Positions 1 through 7,179 are shown, numbered from the stretch's first letter. The stretch: 24,539 nt of DNA from Bacilli bacterium (GCA_024698065.1 JAILRR010000075.1:1-24539), one strand, 5' to 3'. Program-made: numbers and translations. Notes: generated by a model from the letters alone, not told the origin.

Positions 1-693
1 AACAACCGCATCGGCAAGATGGAATCAAAAGCGAGAATCACCAAAGATAAGCAAGCTCTCTATGAGATGCCAATCTTGACTGCCATCAAAGCCGTCCTTG
101 AAGAAGGCAAATCCGCAAGAACCGTCAAAGGCTTATCTAGCGATCAGCTTGAATACGCAAGAAAGAATTTCTTCCTTCTTTCGCTTAAGCCAATCCTTTA
201 TGTCGCTAACGTCGCCGACAGCGATTACGCTGACCTCGATAACTGCGCTTATTATCAAACCGTTAAAGCTATCGCCGCCCAAGAGAATGCGGAGTGCATC
301 CCTCTTTCCTGTGGCATTGAATATGAGATCTCTCAGCTCTCAAGCGAAGAGGAGAAGAAAGAATTCCTCGGAAGCATTGGTGCTACCGAATCTGGCTTAG
401 ATAAACTTGTCAAAGCTTCCTACAAACTTCTCAATCTCTCGACTTTCTTGACCTGTGGAACTGATGAATGCCGTGCCTGGACTTTCAGAAACGGCATGAC
501 CGCGCCTCAATGCGCCGGCATCATCCATAGCGATTTCGAGAAAGGTTTCATCAAAGCCGAAATCTATAAATTCGAAGATTTCAAAAAGTATGGCAGCGAG
601 TTAGCGGTCAAAGAAGCAGGCAAGCTTCGCTTCGAAGGAAAGGACTACGTGATGCAAGACGGCGATGTCGTCTTCTTCCGTTTCAACGTATGA
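1..693 (+). CDS. ychF: YchF/Obg-family redox-regulated ATPase, C-terminal part (5' end outside window)
   Basis: The reading frame is open from base 1 (N-N-R-I-G-K before the first Met at base 19), so the gene starts upstream and only about 230 of the usual ~365 residues are present. The nucleotide-binding G1-G3 region is missing. What is seen is the helical region typical of YchF (EEGKSARTVKGL, then LSLKPILYVANVADSD, where family members read KPVLYVANV) and the C-terminal TGS-like domain of about 85 residues (LNLSTFLTCGTDECRAWTF through the end). YchF proteins are cytoplasmic, ribosome-associated, ATP-preferring P-loop proteins linked to oxidative stress. The TGA stop overlaps the ATG of ispF by 4 bp (ATGA), which suggests translational coupling. 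The internal ATG at base 19 is not a start. Confidence 0.93.
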   Translation, partial: NNRIGKMESKARITKDKQALYEMPILTAIKAVLEEGKSARTVKGLSSDQLEYARKNFFLLSLKPILYVANVADSDYADLDNCAYYQTVKAIAAQENAECIPLSCGIEYEISQLSSEEEKKEFLGSIGATESGLDKLVKASYKLLNLSTFLTCGTDECRAWTFRNGMTAPQCAGIIHSDFEKGFIKAEIYKFEDFKKYGSELAVKEAGKLRFEGKDYVMQDGDVVFFRFNV

Positions 694-1169
694 GCTACAG
701 GATTGGACATGGCGAAGACATACACGCTTTAGTCGAAGGGCGTAAGCTCGTCCTTGGTGGAGTAACGATTCCCTTTGAGAAAGGCCTCCTCGGACATAGT
801 GATGCGGATGTCGTCTACCACGCCCTAAGCGATGCGCTTCTAGGTGCGATCGCAGGAGGGGATATCGGCCAGCTCTTCCCAACAAACGACCCTCTCTATG
901 ACAATATCGATTCCTCGATCATCGTCAAAGAATGCTTCAGACTCGTTAAGAGCAAAAGGTACAAAATCGCTAACGTTGATATCTCAATCGCCGCTGAAAA
1001 GCCTCACCTCATGAAGTACTTAGACGAGATGAAAAAGAACATTGCCGAATTGCTTGAAACGAGCATCGAAAACGTTTCCCTCAAAGCCATGACCAACGAA
1101 GGCTTTGACGCAGTAGGGGAAGGCAAAGCCATCAGGGCTACCGCCATCGCCCTCATTGAAAAGGAGTGA
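690..1169 (+). CDS. ispF: 2-C-methyl-D-erythritol 2,4-cyclodiphosphate synthase
   Basis: IspF catalyses the fifth step of the MEP isoprenoid pathway, closing CDP-ME 2-phosphate to the cyclic diphosphate with loss of CMP. The protein is 159 aa, the family length. Zinc ligands are recognisable as D10 and H12 (RIGHGEDIHAL) and H44 (VVYHALSDALLGA). The GDIGQLFP motif and the NVDISIAAEKP strand are also present. The C-terminal substrate loop is T135-N136-E137, but where many members have GRGE this protein has G143-E-G-K146. The start ATG overlaps the ychF stop (ATGA) and has no separate ribosome binding site, so translation is probably coupled. It shows that the organism makes isoprenoids by the non-mevalonate route. 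Confidence 0.95.
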   Translation: MSYRIGHGEDIHALVEGRKLVLGGVTIPFEKGLLGHSDADVVYHALSDALLGAIAGGDIGQLFPTNDPLYDNIDSSIIVKECFRLVKSKRYKIANVDISIAAEKPHLMKYLDEMKKNIAELLETSIENVSLKAMTNEGFDAVGEGKAIRATAIALIEKE

Positions 1170-1172
1170 ACA

Positions 1173-2801
1173 ATGACTAACGAAGAACAATTAAAAGTCA
1201 TAATTGCCGAAGCTCTTACCAAACTTGGTGCAACTTGCACTTCTAATGAAGTCATCATCACCCCAAGCAAAGACTTAGCTCATGGCGATTATGCCTGCAA
1301 TTCTGCCCTCAAATATTCGAAAATCCTTGGCAAAAAGCCTTTGGAACTTGCTGAAGAAATCAAATCCAGCATCTCTAGCGACCTTGTCGATCATATCGAA
1401 ATCGCTGGTCCTGGCTTCATCAATTTTTTCCTCAAGAAAGAGTCACTTTCTTCCATCGTTACAACCATTCTGGCCCAAGGCGACCACTTTGGTGATGGCG
1501 AGAAGAAGAACAAGAAATATGACGTCGAATTCGTGAGCGCCAACCCAACCGGTGACCTCCACTTGGGCCACACAAGAGGTGCCGCTCTTGGTGACAGCGT
1601 TTGCAACATCCTCGAGAAAGCTGGATATGAAGTCACCCGTGAGTACTATCTCAACAACTGCGGCAACCAAGTCGAGCACCTTGGCCATTCCATCAGAGCC
1701 CGTTACCACGAGCTCTTCGGCGAACCTCTTGACCTTGGCGATGATGACTATCATGGCGTTGATCTCATCAAGATTGCCGAAGGCATCAAAGAGGAGTATG
1801 GCGACAAGTTCTTAAAGGACACCAAAGAATCTCATGACTTCTTCATTGAGCACGGCATCGAAGTCGAGCTTGGAAAGATCATGAAGGACCTTAATGACTT
1901 CGGAGTCCACTTTGACAAGATCACCAAAGAATCCGATATCCGCGCTGGCTCAACCATCGCTGACACAATCGCTTTCCTTAGGGAAAAAGGATTTGTCTAC
2001 GAAAGCGAAGGAGCCACCTATCTTAGAACCAGCGACTTCCTTGATGACAAAGACCGTCCAATCGTCAAGAAAGATGGTTGCTACACTTACTTCTTACCAG
2101 ACGTTTGCTATCACTACGAGAAGATGAACCGTGGCTTCGACCAGCTCATCGTCATGCTTGGCGCCGACCACTTCGGATATATCAACCGTATGAAGAGTGC
2201 TCTCATGATGAAAGGCTATTCGCCAGATGCTTATGAAGCCGACATCTACCAGATCGTCCGCGTCTACAAAGACGGTGAAGAGGTCAAGATGTCCAAACGT
2301 ACTGGCAAAGCCATCACCCATAGAGAACTCGTTGCCATGGTTGGCAAGGATGCCGTCAGATATTTCTTCGCCGAGAGAAACGGCGACACCCATCTTGATT
2401 TCGATCTCAACTTGGCCACAAGCCATAGCAAAGACAACCCTGTCTACTATGCTCAATACGCTCACGCGCGTTGTACTTCCCTTCTCGAAATGGGCAAGGA
2501 TATGATTAACGATTCAATCACTCCGGTCTTGGCAAGTGCCAAAGAAGGTGATATTTTGAAGCAACTCGCTCAGTTTCCTAGTATGATAGAGGCTGCGGCG
2601 AATGCTAGAGCGCCTTATAAAGTCGCCAACTATATTCAGAAATTAGCCCAGCTGATTCATGAATACTACGCCGCGACGAAGATCATCGACCGCGAAGACA
2701 AAGTGACAACCGCCTCGAGGTTATCCCTCATCAAGGCTTGCCGCATTGTCATACGAAATGCTCTCGCTCTCTTGGGTGTCAGTGCCCCTGATAAAATGTA
2801 A
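1173..2801 (+). CDS. argS: Arginyl-tRNA synthetase
   Basis: This class I aminoacyl-tRNA synthetase charges tRNA-Arg using ATP. The 542-aa protein shows the expected order. An N-terminal tRNA-binding domain covers roughly residues 1-85. The catalytic Rossmann fold follows, with the HIGH motif as H130-L-G-H133 inside FVSANPTGDLHLGH. The KMSKS loop is K372-M-S-K375 (EVKMSKRTGKAI). The C-terminal DALR-type anticodon-binding domain starts near YYAQYAHARCTSLL and runs to the end. Length is slightly short for the family (about 550-580). AAGGAGTG at 1161-1168 overlaps the ispF stop and sits 5 bases before the ATG, so the start is well supported. Three bases separate it from ispF, and the gene belongs to the same run as ychF-ispF-rpoE. 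Confidence 0.97.
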   Translation: MTNEEQLKVIIAEALTKLGATCTSNEVIITPSKDLAHGDYACNSALKYSKILGKKPLELAEEIKSSISSDLVDHIEIAGPGFINFFLKKESLSSIVTTILAQGDHFGDGEKKNKKYDVEFVSANPTGDLHLGHTRGAALGDSVCNILEKAGYEVTREYYLNNCGNQVEHLGHSIRARYHELFGEPLDLGDDDYHGVDLIKIAEGIKEEYGDKFLKDTKESHDFFIEHGIEVELGKIMKDLNDFGVHFDKITKESDIRAGSTIADTIAFLREKGFVYESEGATYLRTSDFLDDKDRPIVKKDGCYTYFLPDVCYHYEKMNRGFDQLIVMLGADHFGYINRMKSALMMKGYSPDAYEADIYQIVRVYKDGEEVKMSKRTGKAITHRELVAMVGKDAVRYFFAERNGDTHLDFDLNLATSHSKDNPVYYAQYAHARCTSLLEMGKDMINDSITPVLASAKEGDILKQLAQFPSMIEAAANARAPYKVANYIQKLAQLIHEYYAATKIIDREDKVTTASRLSLIKACRIVIRNALALLGVSAPDKM

Positions 2802-2817
2802 TTAAGGAGAAACAAAG

Positions 2818-3240
2818 ATGAAGAAAAACAAAAGCATGCGCGATTGCGCCTTTGACGAATTGACTACCGCCTCCCGCTCACTTCCATTCGCTGAGCTTTA
2901 CGCTCTTGTTGCCAATGACCTCGAGATGACTGAAGAAGAGAAAGCCGCCCATATCGGCGCCTTATACACCGACCTCACCCTCGATGGCCGTTTCGTTACC
3001 CTCGATGGCAATGTTTGGGATCTCCGTTCCCGTCATACCTATGACAAAGTCCACATCTCCGTTGCCGATATCTACGAGCAGGCTGAAGCCGATCAAGCCG
3101 ATGTCGATCCAGAGGACAATGAAGGCGACGAACTTGCCGAACAAGCTGGTGAAAACGGCGAAGAAGGCGAAGGTGGAGAAGAAGAGGAAGAAACCGAACG
3201 TGGTGCTGCTTCCCTCGAATCCTTCGGCATCAACGAATAA
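2818..3240 (+). CDS. rpoE: DNA-directed RNA polymerase delta subunit
   Basis: Delta is a small RNA polymerase subunit found in Bacillota that speeds core recycling and tunes promoter selectivity and sensitivity to initiating NTPs. The 140-aa protein has the N-terminal HARE-HTH winged-helix region (about residues 5-75: SMRDCAFDELTTASRSLPFA, then DLTLDGRFVTLDGNVWDLR) and a very acidic, disordered C-terminal half (DVDPEDNEGDELAEQAGE followed by an E/G-rich run). Unlike many delta tails, which end in acidic residues, this one finishes with a mixed AASLESFGINE. AAGGAG lies 9 bases before the ATG. The gene is 16 bp after argS and is followed by a strong terminator, so it ends the operon. It is a good marker for a Bacilli-type organism. 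Confidence 0.92.
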   Translation: MKKNKSMRDCAFDELTTASRSLPFAELYALVANDLEMTEEEKAAHIGALYTDLTLDGRFVTLDGNVWDLRSRHTYDKVHISVADIYEQAEADQADVDPEDNEGDELAEQAGENGEEGEGGEEEEETERGAASLESFGINE

Positions 3241-3260
3241 GCTTTTCCTTAATAAAAAAG

Positions 3261-3290
3261 AGCTGGTCCTAACATGGGGTCAGCTTTTTT
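3261..3290 (+). terminator. Rho-independent terminator after rpoE
   Basis: AGCTGGTCC (3261-3269) pairs with GGGTCAGCT (3277-3285) as a 9-bp stem with two G-U pairs. The loop has 7 nt and the stem is followed by TTTTT. Located 21 bp after the rpoE stop, it closes the ychF-ispF-argS-rpoE run. Confidence 0.85.
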
Positions 3291-3352
3291 AATTTCCCTC
3301 TAGTAGAAAAAAAGAGATGAGTGTAAACTTTCCTTGGAGGTAATTACATATT

Positions 3353-3589
3353 ATGAATGACTTTATCAAAGCGATGGAGAAGCTTCCTTTTATTGTTAAG
3401 CTTATCCTTTGTATCCCAGTCTTAGACATCATCTGGTCTATCTGGAAACTCCTCAAAGGTATCAAGTCAGGCAACATCGTCATGATCATTCTCGGCATCC
3501 TCACCATTATCCCAGGTGCTGCGATCATGTGGCTTCTCGACTTGATCTTCGTTCTCTTTAGTGGCCGCCCATTCTGGTTCAAAGACTAA
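3353..3589 (+). CDS. Small two-helix membrane protein, function unknown
   Basis: The protein has 78 residues, mostly hydrophobic. One helix is near residues 11-30 (LPFIVKLILCIPVLDIIWSI) and a second near 42-65 (VMIILGILTIIPGAAIMWLL), with a Lys-rich hinge (WKLLKGIKSG) between them that should face the cytoplasm. The C-terminus ends FSGRPFWFKD. No signal peptidase or lipobox site is visible. GGAGG at 3336-3340 precedes the ATG by 12 bases, a loose spacing. The gene stands alone between two terminators, so it is probably its own transcription unit. I do not recognise the family. Small proteins of this shape occur widely in Bacilli and Mollicutes relatives. That it is a real gene is supported by the ribosome binding site, the flanking terminators and coherent membrane topology. 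Confidence 0.75.
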   Translation: MNDFIKAMEKLPFIVKLILCIPVLDIIWSIWKLLKGIKSGNIVMIILGILTIIPGAAIMWLLDLIFVLFSGRPFWFKD

Positions 3590-3608
3590 TTTCAGAACTG
3601 AATCAACA

Positions 3609-3632
3609 AGCCTCCTTCGGGAGGCTTTTTCT
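3609..3632 (+). terminator. UUCG-tetraloop terminator after the small membrane protein
   Basis: AGCCTCC (3609-3615), loop TTCG, GGAGGCT (3620-3626) and a T tract (3626-3630) form a textbook stable tetraloop terminator. It separates the membrane protein gene from cysQ. Confidence 0.92.
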
Positions 3633-3648
3633 TATAGAGAGGAGTATA

Positions 3649-4440
3649 ATGATAGCCATGTGGGAAAAAGAATTAGAGGAAATGAAGAAAGCCGCTCTTA
3701 TGGCGGAAAAGAAGATCCTTGAGGTCTATCATTCTTCTTTCGAAGTCGAAACGAAGTCCGACGATTCTCCTGTCACCGAAGCCGATAAAGCTGCTGACAA
3801 GATTATTAAGGATTACCTAAGCGAGAAGTTCCCCGACTATGCCTTCCTCACGGAAGAAAGCGTCGATACCAAAGAGAGATTCCACAAAGACTGTCTTTTC
3901 ATCATCGACCCAGTTGATGGGACGGTGGAGTTCGTCAATAAGAGCGGTGGCTTCAGCACGAATATCGCTCTTTGCTATAAAAACGAAATTGTTGCAGGGC
4001 TCATCAATATCCCTCTTGAGAAAACGATGTATTACGCCCTAAAAGGACAAGGGGCCTATAAAGAAGAACGAGACAAAAATCCACTTCGCATCCATGTCTC
4101 AAATAGAGTGGGGAAGAACCTCCGCGCCCTTATTTCCATCAGCCATCTTATAGATAAGGAAAAAGCGCAGATCGAAAGACACAAAGAGTGCTTCGTATCA
4201 GTTACTCCTTGTGGAGCTGCAACAAAGTTCTGCCGCATCGCCGAAGGAGAAGCCGATGTCGCTGTCCGTTATAGCGTCAATACGAAAGAATGGGATACAG
4301 CGGCAGGGGAGATTCTTCTTGAAGAAGCGGGAGGCCATTTCACGAACCTCCATCTAGAGAAATACACCCACAACCGAGAAGACGTTTATAACCGCGATGG
4401 TTATGTCGTGGTCAACGATTTAAGGAACGCCCTTCTCTGA
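3649..4440 (+). CDS. cysQ: CysQ-like 3'(2'),5'-bisphosphate nucleotidase / inositol monophosphatase family
   Basis: This is a magnesium-dependent phosphatase of the IMPase/FBPase fold. The CysQ branch removes the 3'-phosphate of PAP, a by-product of acyl-carrier-protein and sulfate metabolism. In the 263-aa protein, the DDSPVTEAD segment (residues 38-46) and the TEE metal-binding acids (68-70) precede motif A, D87-P-V-D90-G-T92, followed by EFVNKSGGFSTNIAL, a pattern closer to CysQ than to SuhB. Motif B is W215-D216-TAAGE. Substrate cannot be fixed from sequence, so a generic inositol-phosphatase role remains possible. Start is ambiguous: the ATG at 3649 lies only 4 bases after GGAG (3641-3644), while the ATG at 3658 lies 13 bases after it. 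The gene converges on the nfu-like gene, with a shared terminator between them. Confidence 0.85.
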   Translation: MIAMWEKELEEMKKAALMAEKKILEVYHSSFEVETKSDDSPVTEADKAADKIIKDYLSEKFPDYAFLTEESVDTKERFHKDCLFIIDPVDGTVEFVNKSGGFSTNIALCYKNEIVAGLINIPLEKTMYYALKGQGAYKEERDKNPLRIHVSNRVGKNLRALISISHLIDKEKAQIERHKECFVSVTPCGAATKFCRIAEGEADVAVRYSVNTKEWDTAAGEILLEEAGGHFTNLHLEKYTHNREDVYNRDGYVVVNDLRNALL

Positions 4441-4474
4441 AAAAAGCGGTTTTTTGCAGGGGATTTTATGAAAA

Positions 4475-4502
4475 AAAGCTGGTTTTGCCAGCTTTATTTT
4501 TC
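4475..4502. terminator. Bidirectional terminator between cysQ and nfu-like gene
   Basis: AAAGCTGG (4475-4482) and CCAGCTTT (4488-4495) form an 8-bp stem with a TTTTG loop. It is flanked by A7 on the left and ATTTTT on the right, so it reads as a terminator on both strands. The TAA stop of the - strand gene (4494-4496) lies inside the right arm. Confidence 0.88.
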
Positions 4503-4799
4503 TTCATCGAGCTTTTTGTATTGCTCTTCTTTGCGTTTGAGATATGGATCGAGGATATCTAGTGGAGCGTGCATGACGCTGTCGCATCTGATAACGCCCG
4601 GGACTTCCTCAACGAGGATCGTCTCAATGCCTTGGGAGATATCCGCATCGGCATAGGCACATCCTTCGCAAGCGCCAACCATGTTGACATAGACGACGCC
4701 ATCCTTGAAGCCGACGTACTCAACGTCGCCGCCTTCTCTTTGAAGGAATGGGCGGACTTTGCTTAGGACTATTTCGATTTGTTTGTCGATAGCTTCCAT
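4494..4799 (-). CDS. nfu: NifU-like C-terminal domain protein (Nfu Fe-S cluster scaffold/carrier)
   Basis: Nfu proteins bind a [4Fe-4S] cluster at the interface of a dimer through a CxxC motif and deliver it to apo-proteins. From the ATG at 4799 the protein has 101 residues: an N-terminal helix (EAIDKQIEIVLSKVRPFLQREGGDVE, shown here by its first and last parts), the strands GVVYVNMVGAC, the CxxC pair C44-E-G-C47, then the helix DADISQGIETILVEEVPGV. Many Nfu proteins have CSGC or CGGC with a Pro after the second Cys, which is absent here. A 23-residue charged tail follows the domain. A TTG at 4808 in frame is a possible longer start, but the ATG fits better. No Shine-Dalgarno sequence precedes it. 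A -10-like TAAAAT sits 11 bases upstream, suggesting an almost leaderless mRNA. Confidence 0.88.
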   Translation of the reverse strand: MEAIDKQIEIVLSKVRPFLQREGGDVEYVGFKDGVVYVNMVGACEGCAYADADISQGIETILVEEVPGVIRCDSVMHAPLDILDPYLKRKEEQYKKLDEEK

Positions 4800-4810
4800 A
4801 ACGAACAATT

Positions 4811-4838
4811 ATTTTAGCCATTTTTTCTCTGTTAACAA
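4811..4838 (-). promoter_or_regulatory. Promoter candidate of the nfu-like gene (near-leaderless)
   Basis: On the - strand, TTGTTA (4838-4833) and TAAAAT (4816-4811) are spaced by 16 bp. The -10 box ends 11 bases before the ATG at 4799, so the predicted 5' leader is only about 3-5 bases. No ribosome binding site is visible, which agrees with leaderless initiation. Confidence 0.55.
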
Positions 4839-4856
4839 GCAAAGTGGTAAGCGAAG

Positions 4857-4871
4857 ACGAATAATATTCGT
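4857..4871. promoter_or_regulatory. Palindromic operator candidate ACGAATA-A-TATTCGT
   Basis: A perfect 7-bp inverted repeat with a one-base centre directly abuts the TATAAT at 4872-4877. It occupies the spacer region of the promoter of the winged-helix gene, where a bound dimeric regulator would block RNA polymerase. It lies between two divergent genes. The regulator is unknown; autoregulation by the adjacent winged-helix protein is only a guess. Confidence 0.5.
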
Positions 4872-4877
4872 TATAAT
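4872..4877 (+). promoter_or_regulatory. -10 box TATAAT of the winged-helix gene (near-leaderless)
   Basis: A consensus TATAAT ends 9 bases before the ATG at 4887, implying a 5' leader of about 3 bases. No Shine-Dalgarno sequence is present and no good -35 box is seen at the usual distance. Confidence 0.55.
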
Positions 4878-4886
4878 AACCGAGTT

Positions 4887-5234
4887 ATGAAACTTGCTCT
4901 TTGTTACGTCAACTTGCTTCGCGCCATAAAGACCCTTGAGCTAGAGGGTGTGGAAGTCACTTCCGAAGGCCTTACGAAGGTCCTCAAAGGCGTCATCGAT
5001 TTCGAGACGATCAAGTATGTCAATTCAAGCGCTTTTGGATACTTCCCTTCTTACACCGGGAGAAGAACGAAAGGACGGGTCAACCATCTTGTGGGCAAAG
5101 GCTATCTTGAAACCAAGGATTCGTTTCTAGGCCTTACAAAGATGTGCGACGAACTTGAGCTTCGCCCACTAGAGAAGAAAGACTACAGAATCCCAGAGAG
5201 CAAAAACATCAGATTTAAGAAAGAGGATAGATAA
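4887..5234 (+). CDS. Small winged-helix protein, RQC-domain-like, function unknown
   Basis: The protein has 115 residues and no membrane segment or signal. The stretch GLTKVLKGVIDFETIKYVNS, then AFGYFPSYTG, then RVNHLVGKGYLETKDSFLGLT has the spacing of a winged helix. It resembles the RQC DNA-binding domain of RecQ helicases (an L-x-G segment, a YG-type turn, a helix ending in L-x-x-x-GYL, and a wing ending in L-x-LT). No helicase domain is attached and the full protein is the length of the domain plus a basic tail (ESKNIRFKKEDR). The M3 peptidase gene starts 1 base after its stop, so the two are co-transcribed. The promoter has an operator-like palindrome, so it could be a self-regulating DNA-binding protein. 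The function is not recognised, and the RQC resemblance is by eye only. Confidence 0.7.
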   Translation: MKLALCYVNLLRAIKTLELEGVEVTSEGLTKVLKGVIDFETIKYVNSSAFGYFPSYTGRRTKGRVNHLVGKGYLETKDSFLGLTKMCDELELRPLEKKDYRIPESKNIRFKKEDR

Positions 5235-5235
5235 T

Positions 5236-6951
5236 ATGAAGAAAATGACAGAGAAGAAATTCGAAGAATGGCCATTCCAAGTTCCTAACTTCGATAACGT
5301 ATGCGCCCGCCTCAAAGGCTTTGCGGAATTATTCGTTAAAGCGTCTTCCAAAGAAGAGGCCCTTAAGATTTGGAAGAAGTGCACTCGCCTTATGGAAAGC
5401 GTCGAGGACAAGATCACTCACGTATCCGTCCTTTTCTCTTTAGAGACCACAAACAAGAAATACGAGAAGGCCATGAAGAAGATCAATAATGCGATGCCTC
5501 TTCTCGAATTAGAATCCCAAAAAATCTCAAAGGCCTATCTTGAATCGCCATATCTTGAATATCTCGAAAGCAAATTAGGCAAGCTTCTCACCAAGATGTA
5601 TGAGTATGAGCTCAAGAAGAGCGATGAATCCGTCGTCGCCCTCAAGCAAGAGGAATCTGAGCTTGTGATGAAATACCAGGCTACGACTGCTTCGATCTCT
5701 TTTGAGTTCCGTGGTGAGAAATATAACATGCCTCAGATGGGAAAATTCCTCCAAGACACTGACCGCGAAACAAGAAAAGAAGCAGCGGAAGTCTATTACT
5801 CTGGTCTCAACGCCAGAAAAGACGAACTCGAGGATATCTTTGACAAACTCGTCAAAGTCCGTACTGAGATGGCCAAGAAGATGGGATATAAGTCCTACAC
5901 CGAACTTGGCTATATCATGATGAACCGTTATGACTATAACCCTCTCATGGTTGCCGCATATCGTGAGCAGATCCGTGAGGTTGTTACTCCTCTTGCCAAC
6001 AAGATCGTGAGAAAACAGATTGCCCGTTTAGGAATCAGAAACCCTGAGATCTATGACCTCAATCTCATGTTCCCTAATGGCAACCCAACTCCAAAAGGAA
6101 CTACTGACGATAAGGTTGAAGCCGCGGTGAAGATGTATGACCAGATGTCGGAAGATACTTCTAAGTACTTCCGTTACATGAAAGACCACAACCTCCTTTT
6201 CCTCGATGCCAAACCTGGTAAGCAAAGCGGTGGTTATATGACCTATTTCCCAGTTCAGAGAACTCCAATCATCTTCTCTAACTTCAATGGCACCTCTGGT
6301 GACGTCGATGTCCTTACTCATGAATTTGGTCATTCCTTCCAGGCTTTCGTGTCTGCCGATATCAAAGTTCCTGCTTATCGTTCTCCAACCGCAGAAAGTT
6401 GCGAAATCCATTCCATGTCGATGGAATTCTTCGCCGAACCATATATGGATCTCTTCTTCGATGAGCCAGACAAGTACCGTTATGTCCATCTTGCTGATTC
6501 AATCTGCTTCCTTCCATATGGCGTCTCCGTTGATGAGTTCCAGCATTGGGTATACGCTCACCCAGAGGCTACCCCAGCTGAAAGAGATGAGCAGTGGCAC
6601 AAGATCGAAGAGAAATACACCCCATGGAAGGTTGAGGCAGAAAGAAACTGCGAGTATCTATACACCGGTCATCGCTGGCTCACCCAACTCCATATCTTTG
6701 AGTTGCCGTTCTACTACATTGATTACACGCTTGCGCAGGTGTGCGCGTTCCAGTTCTTCAATAAGGATAGACGCTCACACGATAACGCGTGGAAGAAGTA
6801 CATCAAACTCTGCAAGCTTGGTGGGAAATTCACATTCTGCGAGCTTGTGAAGAAAGTTGGCCTTGAGGTTCCGTTCGATGAAGGCGTCCTTGCCAAGACA
6901 ATCAAGCCTCTTGAGAAAGTCCTTCGCGACTATCACCCAGAAAACTTCTAG
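5236..6951 (+). CDS. M3-family oligoendopeptidase (not classical PepF)
   Basis: This is a cytoplasmic zinc metallopeptidase of family M3, which cleaves short peptides. The 571-aa protein matches the shorter M3 branch distinct from Lactococcus PepF. An N-terminal helical region precedes the catalytic domain. The zinc motif is H362-E-F-G-H366 (VLTHEFGHSFQAF), with E390 in SCEIHSMSMEFF the likely third ligand. The MMNRYDYNPLMVAAYREQI segment also fits this branch. No signal peptide is seen. AGAGGA at 5222-5227 lies 8 bases before the ATG. The gene begins 1 base after the winged-helix gene and ends at a terminator. It could degrade peptides imported by the Opp system at the right end of the window; that link is inference. 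Confidence 0.93.
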   Translation: MKKMTEKKFEEWPFQVPNFDNVCARLKGFAELFVKASSKEEALKIWKKCTRLMESVEDKITHVSVLFSLETTNKKYEKAMKKINNAMPLLELESQKISKAYLESPYLEYLESKLGKLLTKMYEYELKKSDESVVALKQEESELVMKYQATTASISFEFRGEKYNMPQMGKFLQDTDRETRKEAAEVYYSGLNARKDELEDIFDKLVKVRTEMAKKMGYKSYTELGYIMMNRYDYNPLMVAAYREQIREVVTPLANKIVRKQIARLGIRNPEIYDLNLMFPNGNPTPKGTTDDKVEAAVKMYDQMSEDTSKYFRYMKDHNLLFLDAKPGKQSGGYMTYFPVQRTPIIFSNFNGTSGDVDVLTHEFGHSFQAFVSADIKVPAYRSPTAESCEIHSMSMEFFAEPYMDLFFDEPDKYRYVHLADSICFLPYGVSVDEFQHWVYAHPEATPAERDEQWHKIEEKYTPWKVEAERNCEYLYTGHRWLTQLHIFELPFYYIDYTLAQVCAFQFFNKDRRSHDNAWKKYIKLCKLGGKFTFCELVKKVGLEVPFDEGVLAKTIKPLEKVLRDYHPENF

Positions 6952-6957
6952 GAAAAC

Positions 6958-6982
6958 ACCCTCTGAAAATGAGGGTTTTTTC
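6958..6982 (+). terminator. Terminator after the M3 peptidase
   Basis: ACCCTC (6958-6963), a 7-nt loop and GAGGGT (6971-6976) are followed by a run of six T. It begins 6 bases after the stop codon. Confidence 0.82.
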
Positions 6983-7092
6983 TTGCGAAAATGCACCAAA
7001 AATCTGCACTTTATGAAAGTGTTTTCAGGTTTTTCAAGAATATATCAGTATTTCGTTAGCGACATTCTGTTCCAAAAGGTGTTGCCAAAAAT

Positions 7093-7110
7093 ATAAATAT
7101 GAATATTTAT
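7093..7110. repeat. 18-bp AT-only palindrome
   Basis: ATAAATAT, centre GA, ATATTTAT: perfect 8-bp arms. The site is 70 bp upstream of the cre box. It may be an operator or simply AT-rich DNA. It lacks a T tract and a GC core, so it is not a terminator. Confidence 0.5.
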
Positions 7111-7179
7111 TTATCGAAATCTAAATGGGGCTTACCTCAAATAGATACGGTGGGGAAAATATCTTGATTTTTTGGTGAA

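Noticed and set aside
1086..1172. T-box or other leader upstream of argS
   Set aside because: argS starts 3 bases after ispF, so there is no space for a leader.
4468..4656. ORF beginning at the ATG inside the cysQ/nfu terminator
   Set aside because: It overlaps the terminator and runs antisense to nfu. No ribosome binding site.
6028..6489. Open frame of 153 codons on the - strand opposite the M3 peptidase
   Set aside because: Covers the antisense of the zinc-site region of a clear peptidase. No initiation signal.
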